Shown here piece after piece: positions 1 to 9,097 of a stretch of 27,117 bases of DNA. The DNA is from Candolleomyces eurysporus (taxonomy: Eukaryota > Basidiomycota > Agaricomycetes > Agaricales > Psathyrellaceae), in NCBI GenBank assembly GCA_027579435.1, contig JANBPK010000023.1:1-27117 (forward strand), written 5' to 3'. The position numbers and the translations under genes were made by a program. Under the pieces are notes generated by a model. That model had not been told where the DNA came from. It did not search any database and worked only from the letters and a program-made list of their open reading frames with translations. How positions within the stretch are numbered: the stretch's first letter is position 1; every line of letters starts with the position of its first letter.

Positions 1-3000
1 TGAACTTCATCGCAAGATGCAGGAAGAGGAGCGGCAAAGAAGGGAGAGAGAAGCGGTAGAACTTCATCGCAAGATGCAGGAAGAAGAGCGGCAANGNAGA
101 GAGAGAGAGGCAGCGGAACAAGAGATCAGACGACAGGAAGAGGAGCGTCAAGTAGAGAGAGAGAGGCGATGGAGTTGGAACGCAGGCGACAGGAGGAAGA
201 ACGTCAAAAAGGGAAAGAGAGGCGGTGGAGATGGAACGCAGGCGACAAGAGGAGGAACGTCAGAGAAAGGAGAGGGAGGTGGCGGAGATGGAACGTAGGC
301 GACAGGAGGAAGAGCGTCAGAGAAAGGAGAGGGAGGCAGCAGAGCAAGAATTCAGGCAGCAGATGGAAGAACGGCAAAGGCGAGAAAGAGAAGTGGCAGA
401 GCACAGGCGACAGGAGGAAGACCGTCAAAGACGGGAGAAAGAAGACGCAGAACAAGAACTAAGACGATGGGAGGAAGGACAGCGTCAGAGGAGGGACAAA
501 GAGGCAAAGCGCAGACAAGATGCGTCAGAGTTGGCTGCAGAGCGGGACAGACAGCGCAGAAGGATGGAGGCAGACAAAGCGATGGAACTCACTCGAGAGC
601 GTCGACGCCTTGAGCTGGAAACTGAACAGGAATTGGGTGCACAAGAGGCTCAACTGGAAAACCTGCCAAAGCGTGCGGAAGACATCGAACAAGGCAGACA
701 ACACAAGGGACGTGAACTTCCGGTGAGCCATCCCAGGATAGATGAAGTCAGAATCCCAGAAGACAGACTGGTGACTGGGCGACAGCACGAAACCGGGGAA
801 GTTGAGCGCCTAAGGAAAGAGGAAACGCAAAGGAAGCTACGAGACCGAGATAGGGCGCGCCGAGAGAAAGAGCGGCGGGAGTCGAAGCGTCTCCAATTGG
901 AACGGGAAAGAGAACGCATTCGCTTGTCAAGGGAGGAACTGGTCAAGGAGCAGGAGCGCAAACAGGCGGAAGTCAAGCCCAGCCGTGAAGGCAAAGCGGG
1001 TACGCTGGACCAGGATCGAAACGTCAAGCGTCACGGGAACGAGGCCCACCTCCATGAGCAACGAATGCCCCAAGACCGCGACCGCAAAGAAAAGGATTCT
1101 CGGAGGCGTCACAGGAAGGACTTGCTGGAAAACAACCGAAGGTCGAAAGATCTTGAAGAAGCAAAGAACCCAATCCATGGCCAAGGCGTTTCCAGCCACG
1201 ACCCTAAGCACATTCTCCAATCCGCTCCCTTAGTTGGGCCGGTGGGCAACGACGATACCGATGCACTGCTTAGTTCTTCTCTCCGACCTTCAAACTTCAG
1301 AAACAGCCCGAACCGCCGTCCCGAAAGCGTGCATGTCCCTGAGGTAAGTCACCCCCACAAATGCGTCCAAACGTAAATCTAAGATTGTTACAGCAAGAGT
1401 TGGCTCTTCCTCCCTCTCATGGCCTCTTGACACAGCCAGTCCGTACCCCTCCAGCAGTGGTGTCAAGAACCCAAGGTCCTCCTCACCATTCAACACCGAG
1501 TGGTTCTCCGCTATACAATTTCCATATTGTGCCGCATACTCCTCAACCGCAAATAACCCCTCTGCCTTCAGAAAGGAAGTTAGCCCCACCTGCTTTGTCG
1601 TCCACCGACCGTCTCGTTGAAGTCCCTGGCGAGCTCAGGCTTAATGATCCTGTCGCAATCCCCTCTCAGCCCTTGGGTGGAAACCCATACTCAGTGAGTT
1701 TCAATTTATTATTACCAGAGTGTCGGCCAATCGTATTGCAGACTGTACCTGTGTTGGGACCACTACCTCCTGACCATCCATCTGAGGAGACAAGGAAGAG
1801 GGCCAGCTTTGTGCATGAATCTCCCTCGTCAAGGCCCAACGCCATTGTGCAAACTTCTACTCCTGATTTGGCAACGAATGATGGCCATATACCTCTTCCA
1901 CGCACGCATGTTCAAGCCAGACATGTTCGCTCTCAATCGGATTCTCAAACCCGCATTCATCAGAGCACTGTCCAGCAAAGCTCAGCCGCACATCATGGAT
2001 CAGAAAGACGATATTCCATGGCAGCAGAGGCCGATGCAAACCAAGGGCCGGCAGTCGTTGTAGGCGATCCTACGGGTAGGCATACACCCGTTCACATTTC
2101 AGCTGAAAGCTCCCCTAGGCTAGGGCGTATAGGAAATGGCAGAGATAGCGTTCACATGAGTGCCTCGCAACATGCAGGAACCTCGGAAACAACCCAGTTA
2201 GGATCGAGCATGGTGACGGGGGCGAAACTCTCATCCTCTCAAGCCCCGGTCCAATACGCTCGCTCTGCTCCATTTTCACAAAGCTTATACAGCGGTGACG
2301 GGAAACGCGATGGCCAAAGTCGTAGGGGCCCGCCACCTGCCCGATCAGCTTTCGTCAATATCGCTCCACGTGCATTCTCGAATGATCAAGATGTACCCCC
2401 GCTCCAAGGACAGACAGAGCTCAAGCGACGCGAAGAGCCCACTGGATCTGATGGGCCACATACCGAAGTCCCGCTGGACAATGCAGCTCAACCCCAAGTC
2501 AATCCGCTTTCATTGTCTACAGACGACAACGTCCATAGGCCTTCCCCCGGTCACCGTCGGGTTCCGCTTTCAGCGTCTTTACCTGTAGAGAATCAGCCTA
2601 TGCGCGCTATTGCATCCCATTCCCATCAAGCTGCACACCAGGCTCAATTCACAGCAGAGCCTCGTTCCTCCACCAGCGGTTCAAGATACGCAGGGGAGAA
2701 TCAGTGGGCACATAATCCTCGCGTCCTTCCAACTCCTTCTCTTCGTCCGGTTGGCTTGGATCCAGATGTTGATCTCAAAGTTGCTGGCAGCGGACCGAGT
2801 GGTGTTCGAACTTCTGCGACGCTGATGGGAACATTGGCAACCGAAACGCAGGGTGTGCTTGACAGTGGGCCACGCATGTCCACTACTACTCACGCTCACG
2901 ATGAAGAACGCAGGGCAACCAATTATCCTTCCACAAAGAGGCACTCAATCATTGAACAGCAGGAAAAGAGCGAGCCTCGTCGACCGGAAATCTCAACGGA

Positions 3001-4532
3001 TGCAAGAGGACAGGATCAGCCTGCAACGTTTCGACAAGAAGCTCCCAGTCAAAGCACAACAGTTGATGCCGCTGCTCCACGGAACTTTGTCTCTGCCCTT
3101 CACCGGAAATTATCCCATCTTTTGCCGGGGTCTTCTGCGGGGCCTGAAGTGTCGAAACCCTCGTCAGTGCCTAGGTATTCCTCTCAAACCACAGACCAAC
3201 AATCGACATCCTCTAAACCTTCCTTTACTGTGTATTCCTCCACATCCGCATCCCAGCAAGCAAAAGTATCGCAAGAGAGGGTTTCGGTCACCACACAACC
3301 ACAGGCTGCTCACATGTCCGCGAATACGCAGGGTCAGAAGAGTCAATCACAAGAGCATCTGCTTCCTGCGAACGCCAGCGAAACCCATGACAATGTGTAT
3401 AAAAGAAATCGCCACCCCCCTCCCTCCATTCGCCCGCCAATCGCGCAACTGCCAGGTCTTGAAAAGGAGGCGGATGACAACAGCAATCGACCCTCTTTTC
3501 CCAGGATTTCTTCCGCCTCCGCCTCCGCCCAAAGAAGCGCCGGTCGTGCAGCATCTGCAGACTATCATGGACCTAATCAGGGCCGTGTACCGACTTCCGC
3601 TCCTCCTGGTGCAACATATCGTTCAGCAACTAACGGGGGTCAACCTTCAGGCCACAAACATTCAAATTCCGTCCCGAACATCTTGGCTCCAGCGATTCCT
3701 GTTCCCAATAATCCGCTGGGTCGTAGCGCCAGAGATGCGAAGTCAACCTCAGTTCCTGCCTCAACGCGAATAGCTTCCGTAGCCCTGCCAGCCTCCAGTT
3801 CTCGCGAGACCATCTACCAGATCCAGCCAGAAGATGAAACCATCTTGATGACCCCTTCCTCTCTTGCGCCAACGCAACTCCCGCCGATGTCTCAGCAATC
3901 ATTTTCTCGTTCAGTCGAGCAGGTCCACGAAGCTGATTTTGATGGGCAAAGGTACCGATCGGAGAGACAGAGTGCTCGCTCCAAACACAATGAATGGCGT
4001 GCCAGAGCACCAGGCGATGGACGCCGAAAGCCCGCTCTCCGCTTAGACGTTGATGACGAAGAGGAAAGGGCTGTACCGATACACATCCCTGACGGAAGAC
4101 CGCAAGATCCTCGCATTTTCACTCCATTTCGATACATGTCGGCACGTAGGAGGAGAAGCGTCTCCATGTTATCTCTGGAAGCCCAAGACGGTACTGCTGT
4201 GAGTTTAAGTGCTATCCTTGGTCCTACGTATTACTCAATTACACGAGCAGGCAAATACCGTCATCGGCTCCCCTACAGCATCTATTCTCAGCACAGCTCC
4301 TTTTGCACTCCCCGAAGAGCGGGATCCAATTGAGGCCGCCGAGGAGTGGCGAGACAAAGAAGAGGCCGGGATTCAGATTAGTGCGAAGCGTCGCCCTCCT
4401 CCTGGGATTGTCTGGGCTGTGAAGGATGATCCGAACGAAGAACACAAACCACGTCCTCGACGAATCTCAGCTAACGCGCGCTCTAGTTCTTCCTCAAGCC
4501 TAAACAAACATGCAAACAACGGACCTCGATAG
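1..4532 (+). CDS. Large unrecognised protein with N-terminal charged-helix repeats (5' partial)
   Basis: Exons: <1..1343, 1394..4198, 4251..4532, with two introns (50 and 52 bp, GTAAGT and GTGAGT donors). The start lies beyond the left edge. At least about 1,476 residues are encoded. The first ~450 are almost wholly E/R/K/Q and open with 19-residue repeats, so a long charged helix is expected. The next ~900 are rich in S, P, T, Q and H and look disordered. The C-terminus has a conserved-looking basic/acidic patch (DEEERAVPIHIP, ARRRRSVSMLSL, PPPGIVWAVKDDP). I do not recognise the family; a cytoskeletal or scaffolding role is only a guess from composition. As given, the frame slips twice inside the repeats (near 155-168 and 205-212), most simply from single missing bases in the assembly. 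The intron 2 acceptor (4250) was chosen because it alone joins the two open frames. Confidence 0.75.
2..506 (+). repeat. Nine tandem 57-bp coding repeats (19-residue E/R/K-rich unit)
   Basis: Units begin near 2, 59, 116, 172, 228, 285, 342, 399 and 450. Six are exactly 57 bp. Units 3 and 4 are 56 bp, and unit 8 is 51 bp, two whole codons shorter. The unit consensus resembles MERRRQEEERQRKEREAAE. Units 1, 2, 5 and 6 are close copies, while the last ones have diverged. The two 56-bp units coincide exactly with the two changes of reading frame. Confidence 0.85.
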
Positions 4533-4784
4533 TAATACTCAAGTTTTTCACGACCTCTTGCTTCTTGTGTTTTTGTCTTTTCAATTCTTTCTTGCACCAT
4601 ATGTCGACCCTGTAGCCATAGTCCTTGCTTTCGATAGCTTTAACGCTTGCACCATGACTTAAAGTTTATATGTATACCTCGCATTTTTATATCCTACCAT
4701 CCTTACTATACTTATGATTCTATGTATCAACTACATATTTGCGTCGGTTCCCCAATCAATTGCTTTCTTGATCTGAGAATCCGC

Positions 4785-4800
4785 GTGACATGTATGTCAC
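4785..4800. promoter_or_regulatory. Palindrome GTGACAT-N2-ATGTCAC in PRI2 promoter
   Basis: Two 7-bp arms are perfect reverse complements around a 2-bp centre. Two further GTGAC copies follow within 35 bp. The dyad could bind a dimeric transcription factor such as a bZIP or bHLH protein; the factor is unknown. Confidence 0.4.
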
Positions 4801-4819
4801 AAACACGTTGATGTGACGA

Positions 4820-4825
4820 ACGCGT
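4820..4825 (+). promoter_or_regulatory. ACGCGT (MluI cell-cycle-box-like) element upstream of PRI2
   Basis: The hexamer ACGCGT ends 62 bp before the PRI2 ATG. In ascomycete yeasts this is the binding core of MBF, which drives G1/S transcription of replication genes. Use by this fungus is inferred. The hexamer occurs about seven times in the window, close to chance, so position rather than number is the argument. Confidence 0.4.
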
Positions 4826-4887
4826 TGTGTGACAAGGAAGTCATTATCCACGTCCTTTAAGTTGCTCTGTTCCTCTACTCCAGAATC

Positions 4888-6689
4888 ATGTTCAAGACCG
4901 GCGACAGAAAGCCTATACACGAGGACTCAGCATTTCAGCATGCCTCAAGCTCAAGCCATCTACAGTATCCTCATCGACTAAACTTGTGCGTCAATCGTCC
5001 TACCTTCTGCTACTAGCTTACGCTTTGCCATTCAGTTACGACAAACCACCAGTATTCGACGTCACGATTGAAGAGTTCGAAACATGCGCTCTCGACAGGC
5101 TACGCGTATTGGCAGAAATTGAATCCTCAGCCGCCCGAAATCGCACCTGGGAAGAGTCTACCGCCGCCGTTCGAACCCAATGCGAGAAGCATCTCCTGCT
5201 GAGGCCCAACTCTTCCAAGTATGACGATTTGGACGGACAACGGAGGAAAGACCATCTCAGTCATTTTGTTCTCCGATTGGCATTCTGCCGCTCGTACGTT
5301 GCTTGCACCTCTTGTTGATCGGGCAACCCCAACACTGACTTGCAGGGAAGACCTGAGGCGAAGATTCGTGAAGGCCGAGTCTACTCTCTTCAAAGTGCGC
5401 TACGAGGATGATGCACAAGCTGATAGGGAAGCGTTTCTGAACTCGCGAGACTTCAACTGCCTGCCGGTGCGTGTATCATTATTGGGTTCTGACAATGCAT
5501 CCTAACTTCGTATTTAGGTCAGCGCCGAAGAGAAGACAGCGTATGACACCGAACTGTACTCGGTCTATAACATAGGCTCTAAGAAAGAGGCTGAAAGGAG
5601 GGCCGCGTTTGAGAAGGAGAAGTATCTCAAAGTATGTGCTATCCTTGTGGGAGATCGTCTTCGTCTTACACATTTAATGCTTGTCAGGTCAAGTGGTCTC
5701 GTGTCCCCGACCTCGTCGAGAAGCGTCGTGTGTTCCTCAAACGAGGCTGGGCATATGTTCCAAGCCAAGAGCAATCGAGTATCATCTTCCAGGAATTCGA
5801 GACACAGCTCGACAAGGTCCTGGAGATGACAGCCCGTCTTCTCCCGCGTCTCGATGAAGACGCAAGATTAGTGCCAATCCTCACCAATCTCTCGCAGGGT
5901 TTCATTGCTGGATCTTCGTCTGACTGGATGAATGAAAATGGAGAAGCAAACGGTGATGAGCTCAAGGCAGAAATGATCGACGACCTTTCAAAGAAACACT
6001 TCCCCATGTGCATGAAGACGCTCCATGACAGACTGCAACGAGATAACCACTTGAAGCACTTTGGGAGGCTTCAATATGGGCTCTTTCTCAAGGCAAGTCC
6101 CTATTCAAGATTCCTAGAATCGCCGCTCACCCTGCCATTAGGTTTTGGGACTGTCTGTCGAAGAAGCTGTCGTCTTTTGGAGAAAGTCATTCAATCGAAT
6201 TACTGATGATAAATTCAACAAGGAGTATCGCTATAATATCCGACATTCTTATGGGTTGGAGGGAAAGCGGGCGAATTACCCCGCAAAGAAGTGAGTGAAA
6301 GTTCTCACCATGAAACCGCGATGACTGAAAGATGATGTAGTTGTCTCCAAATTTTAGCTCCCGGATCTGGAGAGTATGGATGCCCATACAAGAATTACTC
6401 CGCAGACAATCTCCAGTCGGCGCTTCTTTCCACGTACTCACACCTTGGGCTGAAAGCATCGGACCTGCCTGATGTCATGCAGCTTGTGTCCGCGCACAGC
6501 TACCATACTGCGTGCACACGAGTGTTCGAAGTGACGCATGGGTCATGTGGGGTGAAAAAAGGGGATGGGCTGAATGGAGAGCACGTCACGCATCCAAACC
6601 AGTACGCAGCACGGAGCAGAGAGCTGTGGAAGGCAAAGGTGGGGGAGAAGGGAAACCAGGTGAAGGCGGAGGTAGAGATGAGCATGTAG
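4888..6689 (+). CDS. PRI2: DNA primase large subunit
   Basis: Exons: 4888..4985, 5036..5293, 5346..5466, 5518..5631, 5688..6092, 6142..6290, 6341..6689 (497 aa). This is the non-catalytic p58 subunit of the DNA polymerase alpha-primase complex, which helps start RNA primers in the nucleus. The N-terminal domain shows the family run YPHRLNFYDKPPVFDVTIEE, then the RKDHLSHFVLRLAFCRSED block. The C-terminal domain keeps all four 4Fe-4S cysteines: C305 (in FPMCM), C383, C396 (GCPYK) and C440 (ACTRVFE), and also the YNIRHSYGLEGKR block. Length is normal for the family. Intron 5 (6093..6141) uses a GC donor (AAG|GCAAGT), and the family sequence GLFLK|VLGLSVEEA supports it across the junction. The ATG was chosen because it is in frame with the conserved YPHR segment across intron 1. 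Confidence 0.95.
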
Positions 6690-6691
6690 AT

Positions 6692-6697
6692 CATGTG
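6692..6697 (+). promoter_or_regulatory. CATGTG E-box-like motif upstream of CHO1
   Basis: CATGTG lies 70 bp before the CHO1 ATG, in the 77-bp gap after PRI2. It matches the core of the yeast inositol/choline element (UASINO, consensus CATGTGAAAT), but the following bases (ATCG) do not match. A role in phospholipid control is speculative. Confidence 0.25.
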
Positions 6698-6766
6698 ATC
6701 GGTCGGGAATTGAATGTAATAAGCCGTACTGTAGCCTTCTCTCCACGTCCGTCGTCTACCATACCC

Positions 6767-7569
6767 ATGTCCCGTTCAAAGTCCCCCTCCAAGCACGACC
6801 ACGATGTCCTCCACCAGTACCAGGACACAGAGGGCCATTTCTCTCTCGTCAGGTAACCCTCATTTTCTATTTTGCAAAGAGCATTGTCCAATGCGTTTTC
6901 CAGGAATTTCCGGCTTGCAGATCTTGTGACTATCATGAATGGCTTCTGCGGGTCCTTTTCCGTCTTCTCGTCTGCACGATACCTCATCACCAACGACCCA
7001 GACTACCTATGGAGTGCATTTGCATTCCCGTTGGCAGGATTGATGTTCGACTTCCTCGACGGAAAGGTCGCGCGATGGAGAAAGTCGACCAGTTTGCTGG
7101 GCCAGGAGCTGGACAGTCTGGCTGACCTAGTGAGCATTGGCGAGACCACTACGAAGGAGTTTTCGTCGCTGACCATTGACAGATTTCCTTTGGTGTTGCC
7201 CCAGCACTGCTCGCCTTCGTCTGCGGACTCCGGACATATCTAGACACAGTCGTCCTGACAGGCTTTATTTGCTGCGGCTTGGCCCGTCTCGCCCGCTTCA
7301 ACGCAACTGTCGCACTGGTTCCCAAGGGAAAGGGAGGGAAGGCAGCATATTTTGAAGGACTCCCCATTCCATCATCGTTGGGGCTGGTCGCTGTGTTGTC
7401 GTATTGGGCTAAAAATGGATGGATTGAGGGCCAACAGGGTCTTCCTTGGGGGACGATTCTACTATGGGGCGATGTTGGGGGGCGCGGAGAGCTGCACGTT
7501 GTCAGTGTGATATTTGGGTTCTGGGCTGCTGCGATGGTGAGCAAGACTCTGAGGGTCCCCAAACTCTAA
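6767..7569 (+). CDS. CHO1: CDP-diacylglycerol--serine O-phosphatidyltransferase (phosphatidylserine synthase)
   Basis: Exons: 6767..6852, 6904..7129, 7183..7569 (232 aa). It transfers a phosphatidyl group from CDP-diacylglycerol to L-serine in the ER membrane, the fungal route to phosphatidylserine. The CDP-alcohol phosphotransferase signature is complete: D78-x2-D81-G82-x2-A85-R86-x8-G95-x3-D99-x3-D103. The flanking [18 protein letters not shown] and [14 protein letters not shown] blocks are typical of fungal PS synthases rather than of PIS or choline transferases. Several hydrophobic segments follow the active site. The ATG at 6767 has only a short hydrophilic tail before the conserved [16 protein letters not shown]. 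The frame is open further upstream, but that part lies over the PRI2 last exon in another frame. It starts only 77 bp after PRI2, so its promoter is compressed or overlaps PRI2. Confidence 0.95.
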
Positions 7570-7668
7570 GATACGCCCCTGGTAGTAGATATTACGATTT
7601 CACGACNTTTTCTGTTTCTTTTGGATTGACGTAATACTAAACACGTGCTTATGGTCCCATTATCCAAA

Positions 7669-7682
7669 ACGCGACAACGCGT
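7669..7682 (+). promoter_or_regulatory. Paired ACGCGA/ACGCGT elements upstream of NSE1
   Basis: ACGCGA (7669-7674) and ACGCGT (7677-7682) lie 24-38 bp before the NSE1 ATG. They resemble a doubled MluI cell-cycle box. A further ACGCGT is found in NSE1 intron 1 (7845-7850). The link to MBF-type control is inferred from ascomycete yeasts. Confidence 0.4.
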
Positions 7683-7706
7683 CTATTCTCTCTTACCGAA
7701 TCCACC

Positions 7707-8997
7707 ATGTCCGAGTCTCAGGTATCCAGACGCGACGTAGAACGTCTCTTTCTTCAGGCAATCCTCTCTCGCGGCATCGTCTCTGAGAAAGTCGCGCAGC
7801 TTTTGCGACAAAAGTGCATTGAGGCAGTCAATGGTGAGCCAATTACGCGTTTTTTGATGATTCCCATTTTTGACCCCTGCGTATCAGCCTGTAGCGACCT
7901 AGAACTACCATACAGTGGTAGCGCGGATGCATGGAACTCATTTGTTCAGAGCATAAACCAGTCCATTGATAAGTTGGACTTCGTGTTCAATCGTAGCATA
8001 GATGAATACTCTGGGAAAGCATTTTACGCAATGGTGCGACATTGTAGCACTGTCTTGTCTTGTCACCCCTTCCCAATGGCTTTTCAGGTTAATCGAAAGG
8101 ACGACGCGGTTGCTCAACTGGCCACCGAATATACTCCCGCCGAAATTTCGTTTTTCAAAGGCGTTGTAGGTGCTGCGCTTTACCACGCTTCGGCCCATTT
8201 CACAAACTCCTCAACAGGTTGAACAAATCATCTTTGCCTCTAATGAATCTTTCTCAGTGTCATCTCTCGCTGCATTGAGAGAAATCAGCCATTTAAAGTT
8301 GAACTTGACTAAAGCGCAAGGAGAGATCTTGCTTTCCAGCTTCGTCGCAAAAGGCTGGCTGAAAAAGAACAAGTGAGTACTCATGAGCGCCCTTTCTCCA
8401 CTTCCATCTGATTACAACGGCTCTTAGGAAAGGCAGATATGCCCTTGCCTTGCGTTCAACAACAGAACTTAGTAACTATATCAAAACAACGTATCCAGAT
8501 GATTATCTGGAGTGTACAATATGCTACGAGGTTATATGCATTCCCCTTGTCTGTCCGCCACGACGATACTGAAAGACGACCACGGACAGATTATCACTTA
8601 TGGGGTCGGCTGTCACACCCCAAATTGCAAGTCGCGCCTTCATCACCACTGCTTCAACCCCTACAGGAGAAGGAGCGGTACTTGTACGAATTGTGGTGCC
8701 GACTGGCCGGAGGAGGCTCAAGCGCTCCGGCCCATAGGATGGGAAGCGGCCAACGAAGATGATCTCACGCGCCCACCCAGACGACGAGTGGCGTTCAGCG
8801 ACAATGAAGAAGAAGATGCAGAATATAGCGGAGCAGATGAGGACGAAGAGGCCCCGCAACAAACGCAGCCGAAGTCTAACAGCAAGGGGAAACAAAAGAG
8901 AAGAGCAGTAGTATCTGATGAGGACGACGACGACGTGGACATGGAAGAACGATCTCATAGCACGCAGAAAACACGACGGTCGTCCAGGCGTCAATAG
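7707..8997 (+). CDS. NSE1: Smc5-Smc6 complex subunit Nse1 (RING-like)
   Basis: Exons: 7707..7833, 7888..8033, 8088..8165, 8218..8372, 8428..8530, 8590..8997 (338 aa). Nse1 is the RING subunit that pairs with the MAGE protein Nse3 in the Smc5-Smc6 complex, acting in recombinational repair and stalled-fork processing. The N-terminal part has the winged-helix family blocks (VAQLATEYTPAEISFFK, then SLAALREISHLK). The variant RING spans about residues 198-238 with ligands C198, C201, C211, C216, H221, C224, C235 and C238 (C4HC3), matching Nse1. Intron 5 (8531..8589) has a weak GTTATA donor, but splicing there joins ECTICYE to IITYGVGCH as expected. Introns 1 and 2 are both 54 bp without stops. An acidic and basic tail of about 95 residues follows the RING. 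Confidence 0.93.
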
Positions 8998-9097
8998 CCA
9001 ATACGTCAGATTATATCTTGATATATTACTCGTCTGTATATTATGCGTCTATTATAAGTCTACTCTTCTACGGGTAGTAGTCAACATGGCCAGCGCT

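Larger units (their letters stand above)
4533..4887. other. Intergenic region: 3' end of upstream gene and PRI2 promoter
   Basis: This 355-bp stretch holds no gene. Its left half (about 4533-4740) is AT-rich, as expected of a 3' untranslated region. The right half carries an imperfect palindrome of GTGAC motifs at 4785-4800, further GTGAC copies near 4814 and 4829, and one ACGCGT hexamer at 4820-4825, all within about 105 bp of the PRI2 start codon. Confidence 0.7.

Noticed and set aside
1..520. Direct repeats considered as a CRISPR array or satellite
   Set aside because: Units abut without spacers, keep a codon period and encode a continuous charged helix in a fungal gene.
2853..3773. 306-codon plus-strand open frame within the first gene
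   Set aside because: It overlaps the 935-codon exon in another frame, has no family features, and both flanking introns join only the longer frame.
6512..6766. Upstream extension of the CHO1 frame
   Set aside because: It lies over the last PRI2 exon in a different frame and is G/E/R-rich without conservation; the ATG at 6767 gives a normal PS synthase length.
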